Below are positions 9,775-18,106 of a stretch of DNA of 64,000 nt, piece by piece. The notes under the pieces are model-generated. The model made no database searches and was not told the DNA's origin. It saw only the letters and a program-made list of their open reading frames with translations. This stretch comes from Halieaceae bacterium (GTDB taxonomy: Bacteria; Pseudomonadota; Gammaproteobacteria; Pseudomonadales; Halieaceae): contig PBLO01000004.1 in NCBI GenBank assembly GCA_002721785.1, forward strand, positions 387,384 through 451,383. Reading direction: 5' to 3'. The number at the start of each line of letters is the position of its first letter. Position 1 is the stretch's first letter. Made by a program: the position numbers and the translations under genes.

Positions 9775-11658
9775 TCAAGGCCGAGGTCGGTACCAAACGG
9801 GAGAGGTGTAAGCGCGCTCCTGAATCGTATCGGGCCTTCGAGTATCAATACTGTCATCCGCCAAGGCCAGCTTGTCGAGCAAGGAATGGCGCGCCGTCGG
9901 AATCTGCAACACGCGAACATAATAAAACGCAGCCTGATCAGCATCGAAGTCCGGGTCCGCCCACACCGTGCTCAAGCTGGCCGCACCAATGGAGTTATCC
10001 GCAAGACCCGTTGCCAGGTCAACCGAATCACCTATGGGGGTCAGCGTTCCATCTGATTGCAATCGGTTGTCCCCTGCCCATACCACATCGTAAACGCGTT
10101 CCTGTGTGGCACCGTCATCATCCAGCCATCCTTTTACCACCTGAATACGATCCAGATACCCGCTCTTAGGGTCGGCTTGCGCTTCAACCACCATGGCAAA
10201 TTGATCCTCAGCGCCTGCGCCATGAATCTCCCCTCCCATTGGCACGGCCCGCTCAGCCAGGTTGGCGGGGTATGAGGGTGCCTCCAACGCACTGGATGAC
10301 AAGTTCAAGCCAGCGAAGGTCCTGACGGCAATCCGCGGACCGCTAGTGGCATACACCTCTCGCCGGCGCATCGCAGCAATAATCGCTTCGCGCGTGTTCT
10401 CCGTGGCCCATACGGCAGCCAAGCCCGAGGCGCTCATTCCCCATCCGAAGGTGCCGCGCGCATCATCCGACCACCCACCGCTCTTCCGAGAGGGAACCGA
10501 ATCAGTCGCCATCTTGCCGTGGAAGTTATCTTCCTCCGCCGACGGCAGCGACGTGTGCGCATCGGTCGAGCCAATCAACCCAAATTGATACGGGTTGACA
10601 CCAATGCTGGCCTCGAGGGACAAACCGGTCTTCAGTGCGCTGCGCACATAATCTCCGGGTTGCGGCACGTAGTCGGTCCACTCACGCTGGATGTAATAGG
10701 GGTAGGTTTCAAATTCGGCAAACGCATCATCAGGAGACAGCACAGGGTGCGTTTCCGAGTCGCCTTTGATCTGAGTAATCTCGACGACAGGCTCCCAATA
10801 ACGCCGAATCTCAGCGTAGTTCGCGCTGATATCGGTGCCGCGTATATCTCTGACGTCAAACATCGACCCCTTTGAGATATTTGAATTATGAGGGATCGCA
10901 ATAAAATTGCCCCCAGTCGATTCACTGGTTTTCTCAAGCCACGCCCACAAGTCACTGGGGAAAGAGCTGTCATCAAAACCAAAAGGCGCAAAAGTTTGCG
11001 CCTGCTCTGCATTAATGTCGCCCATTACAATACGGTGCAAGTTGGCGCCGCCCGGGATGAGTGAGTATTCCCAGCCAATCAAGGCCGTGAACTGACCCGG
11101 CTCGTTGTGTGCGTCGGCCGTATCGGTGATGAGCTTCCAGGTGTCGATCTCGACAGAGGGCTGCCTCGGTATCAAGCCACTCACCCTGTCGTCCTCCCAC
11201 CCTTCCATCGCCGTCACAGCATTATCAGCGGGCTCAGGCAAAATCGAAGTGAACAGCTCACGACCCGACTGATTGTCGATCGCGTCGCGCAGCAAGTACT
11301 GCACAAAGCGCGTCCAAATCCGCTCACGCCAACTTAACCCCTCGGTTTCCATTGAGTTGAGGTACAGACTGCGAATAACCCCTAAATACTCAGCGTGGTC
11401 TGACACGACCAGAAAGTCCAACGGCGTGCCAATCTGGACACGGGCCTTATGACCAGGATGCACGACCGGCATGCCTTTTGCGTAGCGATACGCCGTGTCC
11501 GGCGTGGCAGTCAGATTGCCATTGGTGAAAGCGTCAGAAGAATAAGTTGAGTGCAGGTGCGTATCACCCCACAGCAACTGCCTGTCTTCTGCCGCCACCT
11601 CCGCACCCAGTCCGGCTACTAACAGAGCGCTTGCACTGACCCACGTCGTTAGCTTCAT
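9775..11658 (-). CDS. Exported DUF3604 / PHP-like protein
   Basis: Protein of 627 residues with an N-terminal signal peptide (WVSASALLVAGLGAEVAA). Metal-binding PHP-type motifs are visible in order: WGDTHLHSTYSSD near residue 31, VVSDHAEYLG near residue 84, IPHNSN, and GSTDAHTS. Together these support a periplasmic metal-dependent hydrolase fold. The family is annotated DUF3604 and common in marine bacteria, but I know of no established reaction. A ribosome site (AGAGGTGG) precedes the ATG. It lies downstream of the enoyl-CoA hydratase on the same strand after a 190-base gap containing a hairpin, so co-transcription with the acyl-CoA genes is uncertain. Confidence 0.85.
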   Translation of the reverse strand: MKLTTWVSASALLVAGLGAEVAAEDRQLLWGDTHLHSTYSSDAFTNGNLTATPDTAYRYAKGMPVVHPGHKARVQIGTPLDFLVVSDHAEYLGVIRSLYLNSMETEGLSWRERIWTRFVQYLLRDAIDNQSGRELFTSILPEPADNAVTAMEGWEDDRVSGLIPRQPSVEIDTWKLITDTADAHNEPGQFTALIGWEYSLIPGGANLHRIVMGDINAEQAQTFAPFGFDDSSFPSDLWAWLEKTSESTGGNFIAIPHNSNISKGSMFDVRDIRGTDISANYAEIRRYWEPVVEITQIKGDSETHPVLSPDDAFAEFETYPYYIQREWTDYVPQPGDYVRSALKTGLSLEASIGVNPYQFGLIGSTDAHTSLPSAEEDNFHGKMATDSVPSRKSGGWSDDARGTFGWGMSASGLAAVWATENTREAIIAAMRRREVYATSGPRIAVRTFAGLNLSSSALEAPSYPANLAERAVPMGGEIHGAGAEDQFAMVVEAQADPKSGYLDRIQVVKGWLDDDGATQERVYDVVWAGDNRLQSDGTLTPIGDSVDLATGLADNSIGAASLSTVWADPDFDADQAAFYYVRVLQIPTARHSLLDKLALADDSIDTRRPDTIQERAYTSPVWYRPRP

Positions 11659-11737
11659 CGTCCACCTCTTATTATCTCGTTATGTTTCATGCGACGGGCA
11701 GCGTTCTGGGGGCGCCTTTAGAAGCTGGCGACATGAC

Positions 11738-11763
11738 GGACAAGCGTCGACTCACGCCTGTCC
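11738..11763. repeat. Intergenic hairpin
   Basis: Inverted repeat GGACAaGCGT / ACGCcTGTCC with a 6-base loop and one A-C mismatch, lying between the enoyl-CoA hydratase stop and the DUF3604 start. No U tract follows on either strand, so it is not a classical terminator. It may be an operator or an mRNA processing structure. Confidence 0.45.
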
Positions 11764-11848
11764 CAGATGGACCCCTCGTAGCTTGCACCTCAGGCTATCC
11801 ACATCTCCCCTCCGGAGAAGAGCGCATGCTCGCCGGTCATGCTCAGAG

Positions 11849-12643
11849 CTATTTCCCCTGCCACTCAGGCTGTCTTTTCTGGAAAAACGCCTTGATAGCC
11901 TCTTTCGAGTCGTCACTGCCGATACAAAATGCCTGCAGCGCCGCCTCTTTGGAAATCGTGTCGGCCAAGTTATGAGAGGCAGCAAAAGCCAGCGATTCCT
12001 TGGTGTAACGCAAACCCAGAGGCGATCGATTGGCCAGCTCCTGCGCAAAGCTCATAGACTGAGAGGAGAAGTTCGCGTCCGGCAGGACGCGATTCGCCAG
12101 CCCCCATTCCACTGCCTTTTCGGCACTTAGCTTTTCGCCAAATGCCATCAGTTCAAAAGCGCGCTTGGCCCCAACGAAATTCGGTAACAACCAAGTGGCA
12201 CCGCCGTCAGGCACTAATCCAATGCCCACGAATGGTTGAAAAAGGTAGCTGCTTTCCGCCATCACCATCAGGTCACACGCCATCGCATAGGAGTATGAAA
12301 TCCCCGCACAGGGCCCATTCACGGCCGCGATCCAGGGTTTGCGTGCATGATGGATCGCCAGCACGCCGGGCTTATATTCTGCGTTCAACTGGTCCTCAAC
12401 GCCTTCGCCACCATTGGGCATGGGTTCTGAGGTATCGGACAGATCTGCACCCGCACCAAATGCTCTGCCCTCTCCTGTCAGGACGACAACCCAAATATCG
12501 TTGTCGGCATTGACTTCCTGTGCCGCACGCACGAATTCCCTGCGCATGGTCCCATTAAAGCTATTCAACTTGTCTGGCCGGTTGAAGGAAACGCGAGCCA
12601 CTCTCCCCTCACGCTCAATCAAAATACTGTCGTAATCACTCAT
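11849..12643 (-). CDS. Enoyl-CoA hydratase/isomerase family protein
   Basis: Crotonase-fold protein of 264 residues. It carries the oxyanion-hole segments expected of the superfamily (GEGRAFGAGADL near residue 55 and NGPCAGISYSYAMACDL near residue 110). The second acid of classical hydratases falls in the PDGGATWLLPNFVGAKRAFEL region, where DGG replaces the more usual E-x-G; the assignment to hydratase rather than isomerase is therefore open. It is the last gene of a same-strand run with CaiB-type transferase, acyl-CoA dehydrogenase and acyl-CoA synthetase, consistent with beta-oxidation of a specific acid. Confidence 0.88.
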   Translation of the reverse strand: MSDYDSILIEREGRVARVSFNRPDKLNSFNGTMRREFVRAAQEVNADNDIWVVVLTGEGRAFGAGADLSDTSEPMPNGGEGVEDQLNAEYKPGVLAIHHARKPWIAAVNGPCAGISYSYAMACDLMVMAESSYLFQPFVGIGLVPDGGATWLLPNFVGAKRAFELMAFGEKLSAEKAVEWGLANRVLPDANFSSQSMSFAQELANRSPLGLRYTKESLAFAASHNLADTISKEAALQAFCIGSDDSKEAIKAFFQKRQPEWQGK

Positions 12644-12653
12644 GATTCAGTTC

Positions 12654-13799
12654 CTATCCTTCCGATGTTTGTGCCGCACCAGCGTCCAGTAAGGCTGCGA
12701 CGGTTGCCTCATCCATGCCGCACGATTGGAGTACCGACACCGTATCAGCTCCCAGCGCGCGCGTACCATGACTGATCTCTGAGGGCGTTCGCTTAAATCG
12801 TGGTGCCGGGGATGGATGCGTCAAACCATCCACCTCGGTGTACACAGCCCGCTGCGAATTCGCGCCGTACTGAGGCGCCTCGACCATTGTCAAAACCGGC
12901 GCGAAACAGGCGTCACTGCCCGACATGATCGCATCCCACTCGTCACGGGTCTTAGTTTTAAGTATGGCACCAAGCTTCGCTTTCAGCTCCGACCACTGCG
13001 TTGTATCGTGCTGGTGCTGGAATTGGGAGTCTGACACCTCCGCTCGCGCTAACAATTCCGCATAGAACTGCGGCTCGATCGCGCCAATCGCCACATATTT
13101 ACCATCGGCACACTCGTAGGTGTCGTAAAAGTGTGCCGCGCCGTCCAGCAAGTTCGACTCACGTTCATCGGCGTTCCATGCCCCAATTTGTTGAAAGCCT
13201 TGCATCATCCACATGAGCTGAGCGGTCCCATCGACCATTGCCACATCGACCACCTGGCCCTTTCCAGATTTAGCGGCCTCAAGCAAACCGCCCATGATGC
13301 CGGTGACCAACAGCATACCGCCGCCGCCAAAGTCACCGACCAGGTTCAGCGGCACGACAGGCCGCTCACCCCGCCGACCTATCGCATGGAGCGCTCCCGT
13401 AATCGCAATGTAGTTGAGATCGTGGCCCGCAGCCTGAGCGAGCGGACCCTCCTGCCCCCATCCGGTCATGCGCGCAAACACCAAACGCGGATTCCGCGCC
13501 AGACATTCATCAGGACCAAAACCCAGCTTTTCACACACGCCGGGGCGGTAAGGATCGATTAACGCGTCCGCCTTCTCGATCAGCGCCATGAGGGCAGTTC
13601 GGCCGCCCTCCTGTTTCAAATCGAGCACCACCGATTTCTTGTTGCGGCCACTTATCGGCTCGGCCACTTTAGGGTCAGCCGCCCCCGGGCGCTCGATACG
13701 GATAACCTCAGCGCCCATATCCGCAAGCATCATGCCGCCCATAGGCGCCGGCCCAATGCCCGCCAACTCGATGATCGTGTAACCGCTCAACGCACCCAT
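12654..13799 (-). CDS. CaiB/BaiF-family CoA-transferase (AMACR-like)
   Basis: Family III CoA-transferase or alpha-methylacyl-CoA racemase relative of about 381 residues. Visible signatures are GYTIIELAGIGPAPMGGMMLADMGAEVIRIERP at the N-terminus, SGRNKKSVVLDLK, and the DPYRPGVCEKLG segment. The N-terminal EL-x-G-x-GPAP pattern and the AGHDLNYIAITGAL sequence favour the AMACR (racemase) branch over formyl-CoA transferase. That would fit breakdown of branched-chain acids. ATG 13799 is chosen over the in-frame GTG 13802. The gene sits 9 bases after the acyl-CoA dehydrogenase. Confidence 0.85.
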   Translation of the reverse strand: MGALSGYTIIELAGIGPAPMGGMMLADMGAEVIRIERPGAADPKVAEPISGRNKKSVVLDLKQEGGRTALMALIEKADALIDPYRPGVCEKLGFGPDECLARNPRLVFARMTGWGQEGPLAQAAGHDLNYIAITGALHAIGRRGERPVVPLNLVGDFGGGGMLLVTGIMGGLLEAAKSGKGQVVDVAMVDGTAQLMWMMQGFQQIGAWNADERESNLLDGAAHFYDTYECADGKYVAIGAIEPQFYAELLARAEVSDSQFQHQHDTTQWSELKAKLGAILKTKTRDEWDAIMSGSDACFAPVLTMVEAPQYGANSQRAVYTEVDGLTHPSPAPRFKRTPSEISHGTRALGADTVSVLQSCGMDEATVAALLDAGAAQTSEG

Positions 13800-13811
13800 C
13801 ACGCTATCGCC

Positions 13812-14987
13812 TCAAAAGTTACGCTGATTAAAGGCGTCGTAATGATCACCCAGACAATGACGACCGATGATCAGCTTCATGATCTCGGAGCTACCCGCAT
13901 AGATCGTGGCGATCTTCGCATCAGCCGATTGGCGACTAATGGGGTATTCATCCATGAAGCCGGCACCGCCGTGGAGCTGCAATCCCTCATCGGCAACCCG
14001 CTGTTGCAGCTCCGAGGTTTTGAGCTTGGCTGCAGCTGCGTCCTCGGCCGAGAGTGTGCCCGCGTTGAAGGCCAGTGCGGCTTGATCGACGAAGCACTGG
14101 GCAATATCCAAGTCAGCACGCAACTCCGCCATCTTGAACTGGGTGTTTTGCATAGCGGCAAGTGGCTTACCGAACACCTCACGTTCACGCACGAAGTCAG
14201 CCGTCAAATCCCACGACAACTGTGCCGAGGCGAGATAACCCATCGCGCCGAGCAATCGCTCCTCGGCCAAGCCTTCCATCAGGTAATAGAAGCCCTTATG
14301 GGCCTCACCCAACACATTGGCTTTAGGCACTTTGATGTTATGGAAGAATAGCTCGGCCGTATCCTGGGCCTTCAGACCCATTTTGTTGAGATTGCGACCA
14401 CGCTCGAAGCCTTCCCAGGCGGCCTCAACCAGGAACAAGGTCATCGCGTGCGGATTGTTCTGCGGATCCGTTTTGGCGGCCACCACCACCAGATCGCAAT
14501 TGATCCCATTCGAAATGTAGGTTTTCTGACCGTTCAGGACCCAGTGGTCCTCATGCTCAACGGCATGGGTTCGCATACCGGCGAGGTTGCTGCCGGCATC
14601 AGGTTCCGTCATGGCGACGGCGAGAATAATGTCTCCCGACACAGCGCCCGGAATATAGCGCTCTATTTGCGCCTCAGTGCCGAAACGAGTGATGTAGGGG
14701 GCCACAATGCGACTGTGCAAGGAGCCGAACCAGTCGCTGCAGCGTGCGTAGGCCAGCTCTTCAATGATGACCTGCTCCCAGCGAATGTCGTAATCAGCCA
14801 TTCCCCCGAAGCGCTCCTCGGGCCACACCATCAGAAAGCCCTGCTCACCCGCCTTCTTAAAGATATCCCTGTCGACCACTCCCTGATCGCGGAAACGCTC
14901 CATGTGCGGCACGACCTCCTCAGCTAGAAAGCGTCGGTAGGCCTCCCGAAACATCGTTTGTTCTTCCGTAAACTGCCGTGTGAGCAT
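13812..14987 (-). CDS. Acyl-CoA dehydrogenase
   Basis: FAD-dependent dehydrogenase of 391 residues, the standard length. Conserved segments include AMTEPDAGSNLAGM and WVLNGQKTYISNG (FAD/substrate region, about residues 125-160), and the C-terminal QLHGGAGFMDEYPISR with YAGSSEIMKLIIGR, where the catalytic base lies in long- and short-chain family members. GGAG precedes the ATG. It is the first of three closely packed genes with caiB-like and enoyl-CoA hydratase genes. Electron acceptor would be ETF. The exact acyl substrate is unknown; see the note on the nearby APH-fold kinase. Confidence 0.93.
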   Translation of the reverse strand: MLTRQFTEEQTMFREAYRRFLAEEVVPHMERFRDQGVVDRDIFKKAGEQGFLMVWPEERFGGMADYDIRWEQVIIEELAYARCSDWFGSLHSRIVAPYITRFGTEAQIERYIPGAVSGDIILAVAMTEPDAGSNLAGMRTHAVEHEDHWVLNGQKTYISNGINCDLVVVAAKTDPQNNPHAMTLFLVEAAWEGFERGRNLNKMGLKAQDTAELFFHNIKVPKANVLGEAHKGFYYLMEGLAEERLLGAMGYLASAQLSWDLTADFVREREVFGKPLAAMQNTQFKMAELRADLDIAQCFVDQAALAFNAGTLSAEDAAAAKLKTSELQQRVADEGLQLHGGAGFMDEYPISRQSADAKIATIYAGSSEIMKLIIGRHCLGDHYDAFNQRNF

Positions 14988-15163
14988 ACTGCTCTACTCC
15001 TCTTTCACTGTCCGCCGCCCGGCGTTCGTCCTGCACAGTAGGCAGGCACGAGTGGGCGACTCATTAACTGCGGGTCCTCACGCGATGGTATGCATGGCTT
15101 TCATCGGCGAGTGAGCCAGTTATCGGGTTATCGGTTACTCCCCGCTGCGCGCAAAGCCTCAGG

Positions 15164-16873
15164 CTAGTCCGCAGAGGCCGGGTCCAATACCTCTTTTAAC
15201 TCGCGCTTCAGAAATTTCCCATTCGCATTGCGCGGCAGCGGCTCAGACAAGAACCAAACGTAGCGGGGAACTTTGAACGCAGCGAGTCGCGACCCCATGT
15301 GCTCTCTCAAACCGGGGGCATCCAACATGGCGTCCTGTTTGAGATGGACCGCCACACCAACCTCCTCGCCCAATCGGTCATCGGGCACCGCAAAGGCGAC
15401 GGTTTCAAGCACCGCCGGGTGGGTGTATAGGGCGCCCTCCACTTCTGCGCAGTAAATGTTCTCGCCGCCGCGCAGAATCATGTCTTTCGCCCGATCAACG
15501 AGATAGAGGAACCCGTCTTCGTCGAAGTAACCGATATCGCCCGTATGCAACCATCCGTCTACGATGGTCTCGGCTGTCGCTTCGGGACGATTTAAGTAAC
15601 CCTTGATGACGGGTGCACCTTTCACCAGCAACTCTCCAGCCTCACCGACCGGCAAGCTGCCTCCCGCGTTATTGACTATCTTCCCTTCCAGCGTCGGCAC
15701 AAGTGGTCCGCAGCTTTGTGGTCGAGCCAGAAACAAATCGCCCGTTGTATAAGTGCTGATGCCGCAGACCTCGGTCATGCCGTAGCCCTGCGCCGGCTTG
15801 GCGCGCTTCGTGGCTTCCACAACCTTATTTGGTAGATCAGGATGCATAGCCGCTCCCCCGCCACCCAATGAGTTCAGGCTAGAGGTGTCGTAATCCGCAA
15901 AGTCAGGGTGGGCGAGTAACTCGCGAGTCATCATCGGCACCGCACTCAAGGTATTCACCTTTTCACGCTCGATCAGCTTGAGCGCCTCCTCGGTATCCCA
16001 CTTGTACATCAACACCAGCTTGCCACCGCTCAAGGTCGCGCCGTGCATCACGCAGTTGTTAGCGGTGACGTGAAAGAGCGGCGTGGCAACGAGGGACGTC
16101 GCGGCGGGCGCAGACACCGGGGCCTCGACCGCTTCACCTCGATTCATCGCCTGGGTGGTGGCAAATATTTGACCCATCGCGGCGACATTCATGATGTTGT
16201 GGACACAACCGCGGTGCGTGAGTTGCGCCCCTTTCGGTCGCCCAGTTGTCCCCGATGTGTAGAAAATGCAGGCATCGTCGTTGGGGTCGATATCGGGCAT
16301 GGGCAAATCACCGGGCCCCTGAACCGTGTCCGCCCATTGCGTTGCAGGGACAGGCGGGTTCGCCTCGCGCACCGCCACCACTGCCATATCCGGGAAGTCA
16401 CCGGCAATCTCGGAAAACACTGCCAAGCGCTGATCATCAGCCACCAAGAGCTTGGGCTCTGAGTCATTCAACGCGTAGGCCATCTCATCGGCCACCCACC
16501 ACGCATTCATACCCACGACGACGCCACCGACTGCGATGACCCCCCAGTAGGCGAAAATCCATTCGGGGTAATTGCGAAGGGCTATCGCCACACGATCGCC
16601 GGAGCCGATACCCTGGCTTTGTAACCACGTCGCAAAATGCGCGACGATTTGGCCCGCCTCTGCAAAAGTCCAGCGCTCATCACCGTAGACAACATATTCC
16701 TGATCGCCGTAACCCTGACCCAACAGCCAAAGGTCACGCATTGAACCGGGCGCATGTTGATAAGCTTTTAACTCGTGCCCGCCAACCTCAATGGTGGTGA
16801 GCTCGAGAAACGCGCCTGGCGCCGTCACCATCTCCACGGCGTTGCGATAGTGCTCCATCACTTGATTGCTCAT
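15164..16873 (-). CDS. AMP-forming acyl-CoA synthetase
   Basis: Adenylate-forming acid--CoA ligase of about 569 residues. The P-loop (IFYTSGTTGRPKGAQ), the QGYGMTEVCG motif and the DGWLHTGDIGYFDEDGFLYLVDRAKDMILRGGENIY hinge region in outline are all visible, with the C-terminal catalytic lysine in NANGKFLKRELK. I prefer ATG 16873 (MSNQVMEHY) to the upstream track start because AAGGGG lies just before it. It heads the minus-strand acyl-CoA operon and would activate the acid fed to the dehydrogenase. Substrate not determined. Confidence 0.9.
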   Translation of the reverse strand: MSNQVMEHYRNAVEMVTAPGAFLELTTIEVGGHELKAYQHAPGSMRDLWLLGQGYGDQEYVVYGDERWTFAEAGQIVAHFATWLQSQGIGSGDRVAIALRNYPEWIFAYWGVIAVGGVVVGMNAWWVADEMAYALNDSEPKLLVADDQRLAVFSEIAGDFPDMAVVAVREANPPVPATQWADTVQGPGDLPMPDIDPNDDACIFYTSGTTGRPKGAQLTHRGCVHNIMNVAAMGQIFATTQAMNRGEAVEAPVSAPAATSLVATPLFHVTANNCVMHGATLSGGKLVLMYKWDTEEALKLIEREKVNTLSAVPMMTRELLAHPDFADYDTSSLNSLGGGGAAMHPDLPNKVVEATKRAKPAQGYGMTEVCGISTYTTGDLFLARPQSCGPLVPTLEGKIVNNAGGSLPVGEAGELLVKGAPVIKGYLNRPEATAETIVDGWLHTGDIGYFDEDGFLYLVDRAKDMILRGGENIYCAEVEGALYTHPAVLETVAFAVPDDRLGEEVGVAVHLKQDAMLDAPGLREHMGSRLAAFKVPRYVWFLSEPLPRNANGKFLKRELKEVLDPASAD

Positions 16874-17060
16874 TAGGAACTGCCCCTTTTTGTTCTTGAT
16901 GACTGCGTGCAGCGTTGTCACGCCGAGCGACCGCACGATAACCTACCGGCTGTCGAACGACCACCTACGCGGCGACTGAATTGGCAGGTATCATGCCGAT
17001 TGTTTTCGGCGGATGCCAGCCCAGAAAAGGGCTATTCATTAAGGAGATCCAAGGATCGTC

Positions 17061-18077
17061 ATGAGCACGCAAGACCTCGAACTTTCTCGACTTGAACCCT
17101 GGCTGCGGCAGCATATTGCAGACTTCTCCGGCAATCTGAGCGCCGAAAAATTTGCTGGGGGGCAATCCAACCCGACCTTTAAAATAACCGCAGGCGACAA
17201 GCACTACGTATTGCGGAGAAAACCACCAGGTGAACTATTGGCTTCCGCGCATGCGGTTGATCGTGAATACCGGGTTCTGGATGCGCTCAGGGATACCGAC
17301 GTCCCGGTTCCACAGGCGGTTGCGCTCTGCGATGACAACGAGGTCATTGGCTCGATGTTCTACGTGATGGAGCATCTTGAGGGACGAATCTTCTGGGACC
17401 CGGCAGTGCCAGAAGTGGACAACGCCGAACGCTCTGTCATCTACGACGAGATGAATCGCGTGCTGGCAGCACTGCATTCTGTCGACGTGGATACCGTCGG
17501 GCTCAGTGATTATGGCAAGCCGGGTAACTACTACGCACGTCAGATTGGTCGCTGGACCAAGCAATATCGGGCATCTGAGACAGAAACCGTTGCCGACATG
17601 GAAGCCTTGATCAAATGGCTACCCGACAACATCCCAGGTGGAGAAGAGACCGTCGCCCTGGTGCATGGAGACTATCGACTGGACAATATGATCTTCCACC
17701 CAACCGAGCCCAGAATCATCGGCATTCTGGACTGGGAACTCTCCACGCTGGGCGACCCGCTCGCGGACCTCGCTTATCAATTAATGGCGTGGCAATTCCC
17801 ACGAGAAGGCGGCATCGCCGGCCTGGAAGGGATCGATCGTTCGTCTTTGGGTCTACCCTCTGATGAAGACTATATCGCGGCTTACTGCCAGCGCACCGGC
17901 CGGACAGGCATCGATAACTGGCCTTTCTACATGGCGTTTTGCTTCTTTCGCATCGCCGCCATCCTGCAGGGCATCAAGAAGCGCGCCCAGATAGGGACCG
18001 CTTCGAGCGCCGAGGCAGACAGCCGCGCGATTATGGTTGGACCACTAGCCGCCCTCGGGGCTGCCTGTATTCCCTAA
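17061..18077 (+). CDS. APH-fold kinase, ACAD10/11- and LvaA-like
   Basis: Phosphotransferase of 338 residues with the aminoglycoside-phosphotransferase fold. Kinase motifs are intact: GGQSNPTFKI and YVLRRKPPGELLASAHAVDREYRVL (ATP-binding lobe), LVHGDYRLDNMIF (catalytic loop) and GILDWELSTLGDPLADLAY (metal-binding loop). These match the acyl-CoA-associated subgroup (kinase domain of ACAD10/11, bacterial LvaA), which phosphorylates 4-hydroxyacyl-CoA, rather than antibiotic kinases. The neighbours, acyl-CoA synthetases and an acyl-CoA dehydrogenase, support that reading. AAGGAG lies upstream of the ATG. It is divergent from the synthetase gene. Substrate is inferred, not shown. Confidence 0.85.
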   Translation: MSTQDLELSRLEPWLRQHIADFSGNLSAEKFAGGQSNPTFKITAGDKHYVLRRKPPGELLASAHAVDREYRVLDALRDTDVPVPQAVALCDDNEVIGSMFYVMEHLEGRIFWDPAVPEVDNAERSVIYDEMNRVLAALHSVDVDTVGLSDYGKPGNYYARQIGRWTKQYRASETETVADMEALIKWLPDNIPGGEETVALVHGDYRLDNMIFHPTEPRIIGILDWELSTLGDPLADLAYQLMAWQFPREGGIAGLEGIDRSSLGLPSDEDYIAAYCQRTGRTGIDNWPFYMAFCFFRIAAILQGIKKRAQIGTASSAEADSRAIMVGPLAALGAACIP

Positions 18078-18106
18078 GCAAGGATTCAGTCACCTCGATG
18101 ACTCAA

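Noticed and set aside
17061-18077. Antibiotic resistance (aminoglycoside phosphotransferase) reading of the APH-fold gene
   Set aside because: The motif context (LVHGDYRLDNMIF, DWELSTLGDPLADLAY) and acyl-CoA gene neighbours fit the ACAD/LvaA kinase group, not aminoglycoside kinases.
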